Shown here: piece after piece, positions 26,676 to 35,724 of the stretch
Layout of the letters: the number at the start of each line of letters is the position of its first letter
How positions within the stretch are numbered: position 1 is the stretch's first letter
From: Chitinophagaceae bacterium UBA1953
GTDB lineage: Bacteria; Bacteroidota; Bacteroidia; Chitinophagales; Chitinophagaceae
NCBI GenBank assembly: GCA_002336115.1
Contig: DDEN01000041.1
Coordinates: forward strand, 197,395 to 261,394
Direction of reading: 5' to 3'
Length of the DNA stretch: 64,000 nucleotides
Made by a program: the position numbers and the translations under genes
The notes under the pieces: generated by a model
What the model saw: the letters and a program-made list of their open reading frames with translations, nothing else
Database searches by the model: none
Told to the model about the DNA's origin: nothing

Positions 26676-28499
26676 ATGAAACTATTTTCCAATAAATACG
26701 GGTGGCTTGTATTACTGGCAGCGCTCTTTGTTGTAAACATGCTGGCAGGTTTACTTAAGTTCAGGCTCGATTTAACTAAAGAAAAAAGGTATTCACTTTC
26801 GCCTCAAACAAAAATATTATTAAAAAATATTGAGGAAACAATTACGGTTGATGTGTTTCTGAAAGGCGACTTCCGATCATCTTTCAGAAAACTGAAAAAC
26901 AGCACAAGCGATCTTTTAGATGAGATGAAAGAATACAGCGGCAACAAGCTGCAGGTAAATTATAAATCGGTTGATGAACTGTTTACAGATGAAGCAAAGG
27001 CTGCCATGCTGAACAATGTGCTGAATGATTTAAGATATAACGGAGTTAATATTGACAGTTTGAAACAAGCACGCCCAAATTTTAATGAAGAAGTAACGCA
27101 GCAGCTTATTTCAGATTCGTTGAAAACATTGGGCATTATGCCTTATACACTTGAAGTGCAGGAAAAAGAAGAAGCAAAAACACAGCGTGTTATTTATCCA
27201 TCGGCTATCATTCATTACGAAGACAAAATTATTGCTGTTGATTTGCTGAGTGGAAAAACGGAGTATAGTCGTGATCCCTTAACAGGCCGGTTGGTTACCG
27301 ACGAGGCAAAAAGCATCAGCAATGCCGAAGCCTTACTTGAATTTAAATTTGCAGACGCAATTGAAAAAATTCAGCGAAAACAAAAACCGGTTGTTGGCTA
27401 TTTAACAGGAAACGGAGAACCCGGCGGTCCAGAAATCTATGACCTTGTACAGGTATTAAGCAGCGATTATAATTTTCATACGTTAGACCTGAACAGCCAC
27501 CCGGTTATACCTAAAGAAATGTCGGCTGTGTTAATTGTAAAACCGTCACAACCTTTTTCTGATTCTGCAAAAATGAAAATTGACCAGTACATTATGCAGG
27601 GTGGAAAAGTGATCTGGATGCTTGATATGCTGTATGCAGAAAAAGACACTCTTGCATATACAGCACAAACACTTGCTTATGACCGGGGTTTAAATCTCGA
27701 TGATATTTTGTTTAAGTACGGCATTCGTATCAACAGGGATTTGTTACAGGATCAGCAGTGTGATCTAAGCAAGCTTGTTGTTGGTAACGCAGGTGGTCAG
27801 CCGCAACTGGCCGATGTTCCGTTTAACTATTATCCGCTGCTGGTTGCAAGTAATCAACATCCCATTACAAAAAATCTTGAGCCTGTTTTAAGTCAGTTTA
27901 CCAATACGCTTGATACTGTTAAAGCCGAAGGCATTACCAAAACAGTTCTTCTCTCATCCAGCGAAAATGCAAAGTTTGTAAGTACACCTGCCATCATCAG
28001 CCTGCAGGAATTAAGAACAATTGAGGATGTAAAACTTTACAATAAAAAAAATCTTCCTGCTGGTATTTTGCTTGAAGGCAAATTCAATAGTTTCTATGCA
28101 AACAGGGCTTCTGCTGAAACAAGGCAATATTTTACTTCTAACTACGGTTCATTTCAGTCGCAGTCGCCGTTAACACAACAAATTGTTATTGGCGATGGCG
28201 ATATTGTGTTAAACAGCTATACACAAAAAGAGCCGTTCCCTATGGGTTACAGCCGTTCGCAGGAACGTAGTTTCTCCAATAAAAATTTTTTACTGAACTC
28301 GCTGGAATATATGACGGGAAATGCAGGCATCATTTCATTGCGAAACAAAGATGTGACACTGCGGTTGCTCAATCCTCAAAAAGTAAGTGAGCAACGTTTG
28401 TTCTGGCAAATCATTAATATCATTGTTCCTGTTATACTCATCATCTTCGCAGGTATTGTGTACCTTCAATGGAGAAAAAGGAAATACGGAAAAGCATAA
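26676..28499 (+). CDS. gldG: gliding-associated ABC transporter substrate-binding protein GldG
   Basis: A 607-residue protein anchored by one N-terminal segment (about 8-27) and one C-terminal segment (about 573-597) with a basic tail WRKRKYGKA. Between them is the large GldG extracytoplasmic region. It starts with LDLTKEKRYSLSPQTKILL and contains PVVGYLTGNGEPGG and the strand GGKVIWMLDML, which belong to an ABC-type uncharacterised transport domain (GldG/IFT52-like). It is co-transcribed with gldF (gap 11 bases) and probably with terC (gap 30 bases). Confidence 0.88.
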   Translation: MKLFSNKYGWLVLLAALFVVNMLAGLLKFRLDLTKEKRYSLSPQTKILLKNIEETITVDVFLKGDFRSSFRKLKNSTSDLLDEMKEYSGNKLQVNYKSVDELFTDEAKAAMLNNVLNDLRYNGVNIDSLKQARPNFNEEVTQQLISDSLKTLGIMPYTLEVQEKEEAKTQRVIYPSAIIHYEDKIIAVDLLSGKTEYSRDPLTGRLVTDEAKSISNAEALLEFKFADAIEKIQRKQKPVVGYLTGNGEPGGPEIYDLVQVLSSDYNFHTLDLNSHPVIPKEMSAVLIVKPSQPFSDSAKMKIDQYIMQGGKVIWMLDMLYAEKDTLAYTAQTLAYDRGLNLDDILFKYGIRINRDLLQDQQCDLSKLVVGNAGGQPQLADVPFNYYPLLVASNQHPITKNLEPVLSQFTNTLDTVKAEGITKTVLLSSSENAKFVSTPAIISLQELRTIEDVKLYNKKNLPAGILLEGKFNSFYANRASAETRQYFTSNYGSFQSQSPLTQQIVIGDGDIVLNSYTQKEPFPMGYSRSQERSFSNKNFLLNSLEYMTGNAGIISLRNKDVTLRLLNPQKVSEQRLFWQIINIIVPVILIIFAGIVYLQWRKRKYGKA

Positions 28500-28529
28500 A
28501 GCTTTCTCCTTTGTTTTGAAACTTCAATC

Positions 28530-29486
28530 ATGAATCCAACACAAATTACTTATCTCGTATTTGGCATAGTGCTATTACTTGCTGTTATTTTCGATTTAGG
28601 TTTACTAAGCAAAAAAACGGCTCAGCTTACAACAAAAAAGGCTTTAGGTCAAACAATCTTCTGGGTTATACTGGCTTTAGCTTTTGGAGTTTTTGTTTTT
28701 TTTGAAGACGGGAAACAATCGGCTCTTGAATATCTCAGTGCTTACTTAATGGAATGGAGCCTCAGCATCGATAACATTTTTGTTTTTGTTTTAATCTTCA
28801 GCTTTTTTAAAGTAAAAGAACGTTTTATTCCAAGGGTATTACTTATTGGTATTCTTATGGCTATTGTTTTCCGTGTCATCTTTATTACTGTTGGGGTAGG
28901 ATTAGTAAACAGGTTTCACTGGCTGCTGTATTTCTTCGGCGCATTTCTTATTTATACAGGATTTAAAATGTTTACCTCTAACCAGGAAGAGGAATTTGAC
29001 CCAAAGGAAAGTTCTGTTTTCAGATTTCTAAAAAAGTTTTTGCCAATTACGATGGATGATGGCGATGGCAAATACCGTATTAAGCAACATGGCAAACCGG
29101 TTTATACTGTTTTATTTGTAGTAATTATAATGCTTGCTACAACTGACATTGTTTTTGCACTCGATTCAATTCCGGCTGTAATGGGCATCAGCCGCAATGT
29201 TATGATCATTTACACATCAAATATTTTTGCAGTACTTGGTTTACGGTCGTTATTCTTTTTGCTGAGAGGAGCAGTAAGTAAATTTGATTTCCTTCAACAG
29301 GGCATTGCCATTGTGTTAGTATTTATTGGCTTAAAAATGCTGGGCGAAGAGCTTATTAGCACTGTAGTTGACAAACCAACACAGGTGCTTTTATCACTTG
29401 GAGTAATTGTTGTTTGTATAGGTGGCTCAATGATTTATTCTGTTTACCACAAGAAAAAAGGAACTCCGCCCGATATGCCCAAATAG
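28530..29486 (+). CDS. TerC/Alx family integral membrane protein
   Basis: A 318-residue protein with about nine membrane segments. Family signatures are the acidic membrane motifs EWSLSIDNIFVFVLIFSFF (about residue 73) and TTDIVFALDSIPAVMGIS (about 205), with the NIFAVLGLRSLFFLL strand after it. TerC/Alx proteins export manganese and other metals or help load metal onto secreted enzymes. The 30-base gap to gldG suggests co-transcription, but I see no functional link. Alternative: a tellurite-resistance annotation would be by name only. Confidence 0.9.
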   Translation: MNPTQITYLVFGIVLLLAVIFDLGLLSKKTAQLTTKKALGQTIFWVILALAFGVFVFFEDGKQSALEYLSAYLMEWSLSIDNIFVFVLIFSFFKVKERFIPRVLLIGILMAIVFRVIFITVGVGLVNRFHWLLYFFGAFLIYTGFKMFTSNQEEEFDPKESSVFRFLKKFLPITMDDGDGKYRIKQHGKPVYTVLFVVIIMLATTDIVFALDSIPAVMGISRNVMIIYTSNIFAVLGLRSLFFLLRGAVSKFDFLQQGIAIVLVFIGLKMLGEELISTVVDKPTQVLLSLGVIVVCIGGSMIYSVYHKKKGTPPDMPK

Positions 29487-29505
29487 TTTTTGCATCTTTG
29501 CGTAA

Positions 29506-31965
29506 ATGAGCTTCTTTACTATTGACAAAATAGCATCTGTTTTAAATGCTGTTTACCTGCAAAAGGCAAACATTACCGATAACATTGAGTATTTACAAAC
29601 CGACAGCCGCCGTATCATTCATCCGCAAACAACTTTATTTTTTGCTTTAAAAACAGGCAGAAGGGACGGACATGATTTTATACATGAGTGTTACAATAAA
29701 GGTGTAAGAAATTTTATTGTTCAAAAACACATTTCAATAAGCGACTATTCTGATGCAAATTTTTTATTGGTTGATGATACACTGAAGGCCCTGCAGCAAC
29801 TTGCCGCCTTTCACCGTCAGCAATTTTCCATTCCCGTAATTGGCATTACCGGCAGTAACGGAAAAACAATTGTGAAAGAATGGCTCAACCAGTTATTAGC
29901 AGAAACACTGCCGGTTGTACGAAGCCCCAAAAGTTATAATTCACAAATTGGTGTTCCATTGAGTGTGTGGCTTATGAAGCCCGTACATCAATTGGGAATT
30001 TTTGAAGCCGGTATTTCACAAACAGGCGAAATGATTCATCTGCAGAAAATCATTCAGCCTACAATTGGCGTACTGACTAATATTGGCGAAGCTCATGAAC
30101 ATGGCTTTGAAAGTAAACAGCAAAAGCTCAATGAAAAACTGCTGTTGTTTTCAACCTCCGATGTAATCATCTGTTCAACAGAAAAATTAAACGGCCTTAC
30201 AATCAACAGCAAGAAATTATTTACATGGGGGCAGCATAAAAACAATAACATTCAGATAACAGGTATAAAAACAAACGTTTCATCAACAGAAATAGAATTC
30301 AGCTACAAAAACGATCCTTCATCCATCACAATTCCTTTTATTGACTCAGCTTCTGTTGAAAATGCTTTAAGCTGCCTTGCTGTTTGTTTATATCTTAATG
30401 TGTATTCTTCCGCAATAAAAGAAAAATTCAGTCAGCTACGCCCCGTAAGTCTGCGGCTTGAACTCAAAAGCGGCATTCACAACACTACAATTATTAACGA
30501 CAGTTATAGTGCCGATTTAAGTTCGTTCAGCATAGCACTCAATATGCTGCAACAACAACAGCAACACAAAAACAAAACATTAATTATTTCTGATTTCCCG
30601 GCATCGGCAGAACAGGAAAAGGAAGTTTATACATCATTGGCAAAGCTGATTCAAAGTCATGCAGTTAACAGGCTTATAACTGTTGGCGAAAAAGCAAACT
30701 ATTTTTTTAATCATCTGCTTCCCGGAATGCAGATGCTTCATTTCGCATCTACAAAAGAATTAACCGGGCAACTTGCATCTGTAAACTTTCATAATGAAAA
30801 TATTCTCATAAAAGGTGCCCGTGCTTTTGAACTGGACAAAGTAGCGCTTTTACTTGAACAGAAAACACATCAAACCGTTCTTGAAATAAATCTTTCGGCC
30901 ATTACAAGAAACATTAAGGAATACCAGAAACTGCTGAAACCATCAACCCGGTTAATGGCAATGGTAAAAGCATTTTCGTATGGAAGCGGCAGTTATGAAA
31001 TTGCCAATCTTTTACAGTTTTTACGAGCCGATTATTTAGCTGTAGCATTTACCGATGAAGGCGTTGAATTACGTAAAGCAGGCATTACTCTTCCAATTAT
31101 GGTAATGAATCCTGAGCCATCCAGCTTTGATGCAATGACAGAGCATAACCTTGAACCTGAATTGTTTTCATTTTCTATTCTCCACGCATTTGAAACTTAT
31201 CTGGAAAAAGAAGCAATTACAGATTATCCTGTTCATATAAAAATTGATACTGGCATGCACCGGCTCGGATTTATGCAACACGAATTACAACAGTTGTGCA
31301 TTGATCTGAAAAAGAAAAACTATTTTTCTGTACAATCAGTTTTCAGCCATCTTGCTGCAAGTGAAGATGCTGCTGAAGATGCCTTTACACTTCGGCAGGC
31401 AGAAGAATTTGAATACGCCTGTAATTTTATTGGTAACGAACTGAACTATTCTTTTATCAGGCACCTTGATAATTCAAACGGAACAATGAGGCATCCGCAA
31501 CTGCAATACGATATGGTTCGCCTTGGTATTGGCATGTACGGGATCAGTACTGCTGCCGGAACACTTCAGCTTGAAGAAGCACTAAACTTAAAAACCACAA
31601 TTGCCCAGATAAAACATTTACAGCCGGGCGATACTGTAGGATATAACCGCAGAGGCATTATTACAAAACCATCAGTTACTGCAACTGTACGGATAGGATA
31701 TGCCGATGGCTATCCACGCAGTTTAGGAAACGGAAAAGGTTATATGCTTGTTAATGGTCAAAAAGCCCCGGTAATCGGCACAATCTGTATGGATATGACC
31801 ATGCTTGATATTACAGGCATAGCCGATATTAAGGAAGGTGATGAAGTAACTGTTTTCGGCGGAAGCCTTTCCGTAAACGAACTCGCAGCATGGAGCCACA
31901 CAATTCCTTACGAAATAATGACCGGCATAAGCCAACGGGTAAAACGGGTTTATTTTGAAGAATAA
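29506..31965 (+). CDS. bifunctional MurF-like ligase / alanine racemase fusion
   Basis: An 819-residue fusion. Residues 1 to about 455 are MurF-like; about 456-819 are a fold-type III alanine racemase (L-Ala to D-Ala). The racemase part has the PLP Lys in MVKAFSYGSGSYE, IKIDTGMHRLGF, DNSNGTMRHP, RLGIGMYGIS and GTICMDMTMLDITG. The MurF part keeps the P-loop (GITGSNGKTIVKEW) and TNIGEAHEHGF, but lacks the NANP and GDMxELG motifs, having INDSYSADLSSF and IISDFPASAEQ instead. Such fusions are usual in Bacteroidota. With a complete murF at 16942, this domain may not be the working ligase. The gene follows terC after 19 bases. Confidence 0.9.
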   Translation: MSFFTIDKIASVLNAVYLQKANITDNIEYLQTDSRRIIHPQTTLFFALKTGRRDGHDFIHECYNKGVRNFIVQKHISISDYSDANFLLVDDTLKALQQLAAFHRQQFSIPVIGITGSNGKTIVKEWLNQLLAETLPVVRSPKSYNSQIGVPLSVWLMKPVHQLGIFEAGISQTGEMIHLQKIIQPTIGVLTNIGEAHEHGFESKQQKLNEKLLLFSTSDVIICSTEKLNGLTINSKKLFTWGQHKNNNIQITGIKTNVSSTEIEFSYKNDPSSITIPFIDSASVENALSCLAVCLYLNVYSSAIKEKFSQLRPVSLRLELKSGIHNTTIINDSYSADLSSFSIALNMLQQQQQHKNKTLIISDFPASAEQEKEVYTSLAKLIQSHAVNRLITVGEKANYFFNHLLPGMQMLHFASTKELTGQLASVNFHNENILIKGARAFELDKVALLLEQKTHQTVLEINLSAITRNIKEYQKLLKPSTRLMAMVKAFSYGSGSYEIANLLQFLRADYLAVAFTDEGVELRKAGITLPIMVMNPEPSSFDAMTEHNLEPELFSFSILHAFETYLEKEAITDYPVHIKIDTGMHRLGFMQHELQQLCIDLKKKNYFSVQSVFSHLAASEDAAEDAFTLRQAEEFEYACNFIGNELNYSFIRHLDNSNGTMRHPQLQYDMVRLGIGMYGISTAAGTLQLEEALNLKTTIAQIKHLQPGDTVGYNRRGIITKPSVTATVRIGYADGYPRSLGNGKGYMLVNGQKAPVIGTICMDMTMLDITGIADIKEGDEVTVFGGSLSVNELAAWSHTIPYEIMTGISQRVKRVYFEE

Positions 31966-32170
31966 AGGCACAAAGGCAAATTTTGGATTTCAGATTTTCA
32001 ATTTCAGAAAACCATAAAAACACTTCCCTTATTTTTTATGAAAATATCTTTTATGTTGTTTTCCGCCGTGCTTGTTTCGGTTTAGAATAACACGCAACTT
32101 AAATTGTACCCGGTTCAGAGGCTTCCATCTAACGCCTGACGTTTCACGGCTCACTATTCACCATTCACCT
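31966..32170. repeat. intergenic repeat-like sequence with degenerate heptamers
   Basis: The stretch before lspA contains short simple repeats. Four heptamers run head to tail at 32143-32170: TTCACGG, CTCACTA, TTCACCA, TTCACCT. They end directly at the lspA promoter box. Further left, AAAGGCACAAAGGCAAA and GATTTTCAATTTCAG are two more low-complexity words of the kind seen between genes in this phylum. No open frame fits here. Confidence 0.5.
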
Positions 32171-32178
32171 TATCTTTG
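32171..32178 (+). promoter_or_regulatory. -7 box of lspA
   Basis: TATCTTTG, 18 bases before the GTG start at 32197, giving a leader of roughly 12 bases. Confidence 0.55.
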
Positions 32179-32196
32179 CTCACTAAAATTTAAGCA

Positions 32197-32901
32197 GTGA
32201 AGCTCCGCCACGTAATATTAATTGTACTGATTATTTTATTTGCAGACCAGGCTTTGAAGATATGGGTGAAAACCAGTTTTTTTTACCAGGAAGAAAGACA
32301 TGTTATTGGCAACTGGTTCAGGTTGTATTTCATTGAAAATGCCGGCATGGCCTATGGATGGAAGCTTGGCAGCACCGACTGGGCTAAGCTTGCTTTAACA
32401 CTTTTTCGTTTAGGAGCAGTGATTTTCGGTAGTTGGTATATTGTTAAAATCATTCGTGAAAAATATCATCCCGGTTTTATTATCTGTGCTGCTTTGATTT
32501 ATGCAGGAGCATTGGGTAATCTTATTGACAGTTTGTTTTACGGGATGATCTTCGATAAAGGAATGGGGTACAATGCGGCCTTAGATTCATACATTGCTTA
32601 TGATGGACTGGCAAAAGCAACAGGCAAAGGCTATTCCTCATTTCTGCATGGCCATGTGGTTGATATGCTTTACTTCCCGCTTATCGAAAATAAAATTATG
32701 CCCGGCTGGGTTCCGTTTATCGGGGGGAAACCATTCACTTTCTTTTCTGCCATTTTTAATATTGCAGATGCGTCAATTTCAACAGGCGTTATAACCATTT
32801 TATTATTTCAGAAACGTTTCTTTAAACATCATAAACACGAAGATAGCAGTGCCGTTGCTGAGGAAGTTACTGAAGTAACGGATGAATCAAAGGAGTTGTA
32901 A
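32197..32901 (+). CDS. lspA: lipoprotein signal peptidase
   Basis: A 234-residue aspartic membrane peptidase that removes signal peptides from prolipoproteins such as GldJ in this window. Conserved blocks: ENAGMAYG (about residue 47), GALGNLIDSLFYG (about 105), HGHVVDMLYF (catalytic Asp, about 153) and FNIADASISTG (second catalytic Asp, about 190). It is longer than the usual 160-170 residues because of an insert of roughly 30 residues between GNLIDS and HGHVVD plus an acidic C-terminal tail. Similar longer versions are common in Bacteroidota. The GTG start follows the promoter by a short leader. Confidence 0.93.
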   Translation: MKLRHVILIVLIILFADQALKIWVKTSFFYQEERHVIGNWFRLYFIENAGMAYGWKLGSTDWAKLALTLFRLGAVIFGSWYIVKIIREKYHPGFIICAALIYAGALGNLIDSLFYGMIFDKGMGYNAALDSYIAYDGLAKATGKGYSSFLHGHVVDMLYFPLIENKIMPGWVPFIGGKPFTFFSAIFNIADASISTGVITILLFQKRFFKHHKHEDSSAVAEEVTEVTDESKEL

Positions 32902-33063
32902 TTCCAAAAAAGTGTTATTGACTTGATGAGTACTATTTGTTTTTCTCGCTGAAAAATATCTATAAATTCTTTTGCATTATTAACGATGAACAAAATTCAG
33001 TTACCATTACATAAAAAAGATTATTGGCTCATTTAGCCGAAAATATAAATTTAACTACAACTA

Positions 33064-35421
33064 TTATTTTTTCTGAATTACTTTATTGATAACTCCAGCA
33101 GATGACCTAACCTGTAGAATATAAGTTCCTCTTTGTATATAGTTCTCAGTTGGAATAGAAACATAATTATAACCATTTTGTAGTGTCATTTTCTGAAACT
33201 TAATTATTCTTCCTGTAATATCACTAATTAATAGTTCCACAGGTTGATGGCAGGGCGACGAAATAAAAAATTTTACATAGCCAACAAATGGATTTACAAG
33301 ATTGAGAATTCCCATCTTTTCAATTTGAGGCATTGACAACTGTACTACACTGGTTGTTTTAAACGAACCATTTGCTGCTACCAGTTTTAACCGATAAAAC
33401 ACTTTATTACCTGTAGCAATTCCATCATTAAATTTATACAGGCGGTCTGAGCTTCCGTTCAGTTCAGAAATTACCTCTCCCGCTTTCTTGAAATGAATCC
33501 CATCATCACTTCGTTGTATTTCATAAGAAACAATATTTTCATCGTTTTTTGCTCGCCAACTGACAACAGAGTTATTATTAAGAACTTCAGCTCTAAGTTG
33601 AATCAGTTCAGAAGATAAAATTTCACATGCAGGAAGTACATTAACAGTTATTATGTCGGTGTTATTATAAACTGCACAGGAGCCGTTTGACAGATTTGAC
33701 AAGGATGTTGCAATCCGAATTCGATACATATGACCATTCATTACAGACGTAGCTATAAAGGATGGATATTTTACAGTGTCGATATAATCTGGTGCAGCAT
33801 AAGTATATGAAATTATTTGTGGTGTTGGTGCAAGTGGAGCATTGCTCCATGTTGCACCACTATCGGTGCTTAATTCCCATTGATAATAAGAATAATTACT
33901 GTAAAAAGATTTAACAACTACAGATATATCAATCGCTCCGTCTATACAATAGGATGGAGTAGAGGTTGGTTTCATTTCAAGCCCGGGTAAGCAGGTCGCA
34001 AACATAACATCATCCATCACCCAATCATTACCACCACCACCTGGTGCATTATTTCTGATAACTATATTCAATGATGTTTGTGATGCTCCTGTTTTATATA
34101 AAAAGCCCTTCTTTATCCATTGGCCGGAGTAATCAAGATTACCTGTAGTATAATAATCAACTCCATCAACCTGAAATGTAAGATTGGGCAATACACCTGC
34201 AGAATCATTTGTATTTGGTATTGATGGCGACAGGTAACTTTTAAAACCTGTACTGCCTGAACCTTTGCCGGATGTATCACAACTGCATCGCCTGCAAATA
34301 TTCCTGAACCAGGCTGAAAACTCATAATAAGTATCAGGGCAAAGACCGGTTACCGTTTGTTGAACTGCATTATTAATTCCGTAAGCAGCATTTACAACAG
34401 CCATATATCCACCCATCTGGCCGGGTGTTGTTGGAGAATTGCCCAACAATGGATTTGTTGCGTTTGTATGATCACCTATAATATCCCAAACACCAAACAA
34501 ACGTGCAGGTGAGCTTGGGTATGGCAATGAAGAAATGATGGATCCATCAGTGCTGGTATTGTTTGCAACGGTAAACATACTGTCGTTTGGACCCGATCCT
34601 GAAGTAAATGGTTGCCACTGGTAACCAGGCACAACAGTACCTGCAGCTGGTGCAGGACTTAAATTTTGAGTAGAACCACTACCAAAATTCCCTCCGTTTC
34701 CTGAAATTGAATTTGAACCTACTGATGAACAAGTTGACAACGGACTTGAAACCATAACCGTCATTTTATTAAGTGGCTTAACAATACTTGGTAATGTTAC
34801 TTCACTTAATATGTTGGCTGTTTTATAACGGAAGGCTCCTCCCGGAATATTAAAACTGTTTCCGGCAGTTGTATTAACATAAACTCTGTAGGTAACCATG
34901 ATAATACAGGTACCGCCATAAAAACTTGGTCTTCCATTATTAAAGATTCTGCAACCTGAAGCAGGTGGCAATATATCAATAAGGGCTGGAGCAACAACTG
35001 CATTATAAGCTGTAGTTTGTCCACCTGATTTTGTTAAGCTTCCAAGATTAACACGTAATACACCTGCATTATACGTTGCTTCATCATCAGCACCGGCATC
35101 AGTAAGCAATCCTGTTACACGTAACGGTGTACCATAATACATTCCCTCATTTGTAGAAAAACGAATTGAATTGGCTTTGTAAGTAGTACCTGCAGGAATT
35201 GTATCATTATATCTTGTATAATATGTGCTCCCTCCTGTTACAGAAATAACCGCCCTGATTTCTAATTCATCTCCATTTTCAATTATCCCGCCTGTTGGTT
35301 TTGTGATATTGATATAACTCTTTCCTGCTTGTACCCGCAACTGACCATTTACACTGTTACATAATAACAGCGAATAAAAAAAGATCAGTATAATAAAGAA
35401 ACTGAGTAGAGTTTTCTTCAT
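33064..35421 (-). CDS. secreted multi-domain protein with T9SS sorting domain
   Basis: 785 residues from the ATG at 35421 (signal MKKTLLSFFIILIFFYSLLL ... VNGQ). A repeat-like adhesin domain follows (SYINITKPTGGIIENGDELE). About residues 340-490 look like a galactose-binding, jelly-roll carbohydrate-binding domain: VTGLCPDTYYEFSAWFRN, then FQVDGVDYYTTG and WVMDDVMFATC. An Ig-like segment with YYQWELSTDSGATW comes next. The C-terminus carries a fibronectin-like strand pair (VSWRAKNDENIVSYEIQRSD) and a sorting domain ending ...INKVIQKK. It has many Cys, including CRRCSC. Likely a surface binding protein; ligand unknown. Confidence 0.8.
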   Translation of the reverse strand: MKKTLLSFFIILIFFYSLLLCNSVNGQLRVQAGKSYINITKPTGGIIENGDELEIRAVISVTGGSTYYTRYNDTIPAGTTYKANSIRFSTNEGMYYGTPLRVTGLLTDAGADDEATYNAGVLRVNLGSLTKSGGQTTAYNAVVAPALIDILPPASGCRIFNNGRPSFYGGTCIIMVTYRVYVNTTAGNSFNIPGGAFRYKTANILSEVTLPSIVKPLNKMTVMVSSPLSTCSSVGSNSISGNGGNFGSGSTQNLSPAPAAGTVVPGYQWQPFTSGSGPNDSMFTVANNTSTDGSIISSLPYPSSPARLFGVWDIIGDHTNATNPLLGNSPTTPGQMGGYMAVVNAAYGINNAVQQTVTGLCPDTYYEFSAWFRNICRRCSCDTSGKGSGSTGFKSYLSPSIPNTNDSAGVLPNLTFQVDGVDYYTTGNLDYSGQWIKKGFLYKTGASQTSLNIVIRNNAPGGGGNDWVMDDVMFATCLPGLEMKPTSTPSYCIDGAIDISVVVKSFYSNYSYYQWELSTDSGATWSNAPLAPTPQIISYTYAAPDYIDTVKYPSFIATSVMNGHMYRIRIATSLSNLSNGSCAVYNNTDIITVNVLPACEILSSELIQLRAEVLNNNSVVSWRAKNDENIVSYEIQRSDDGIHFKKAGEVISELNGSSDRLYKFNDGIATGNKVFYRLKLVAANGSFKTTSVVQLSMPQIEKMGILNLVNPFVGYVKFFISSPCHQPVELLISDITGRIIKFQKMTLQNGYNYVSIPTENYIQRGTYILQVRSSAGVINKVIQKK

Positions 35422-35724
35422 AAGATCGGATTTAGGAAAAAAATAAGGCAACACGCCTTCACATCAAATCAAAAGTAATATTAGCCAGACACTACTGCAA
35501 GAGCAATTAACGCAAAATTTTTTTAGCTAATAACACTGATTTCAATAGTATTTTTTCGAGAAAAACCACGAGCACGAAAAAATAAATATTCTTATTCTTT
35601 TTTGTCATTCGGTACTAACCCGATATTTTCTGCAACGTATATTCCGAAAATCAGGAAGTGAAGTCACTCTTGCAGACAGATTGAATCAGAATTATTTTTA
35701 CCACTCCAATAACCATTTAAAACC
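35422..35724. other. intergenic region between two divergent T9SS cargo genes
   Basis: About 300 AT-rich bases that must hold both promoters. I could not find an exact TAnnTTTG box at a convincing distance from either gene, nor a gene, RNA or long inverted repeat. Confidence 0.35.
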
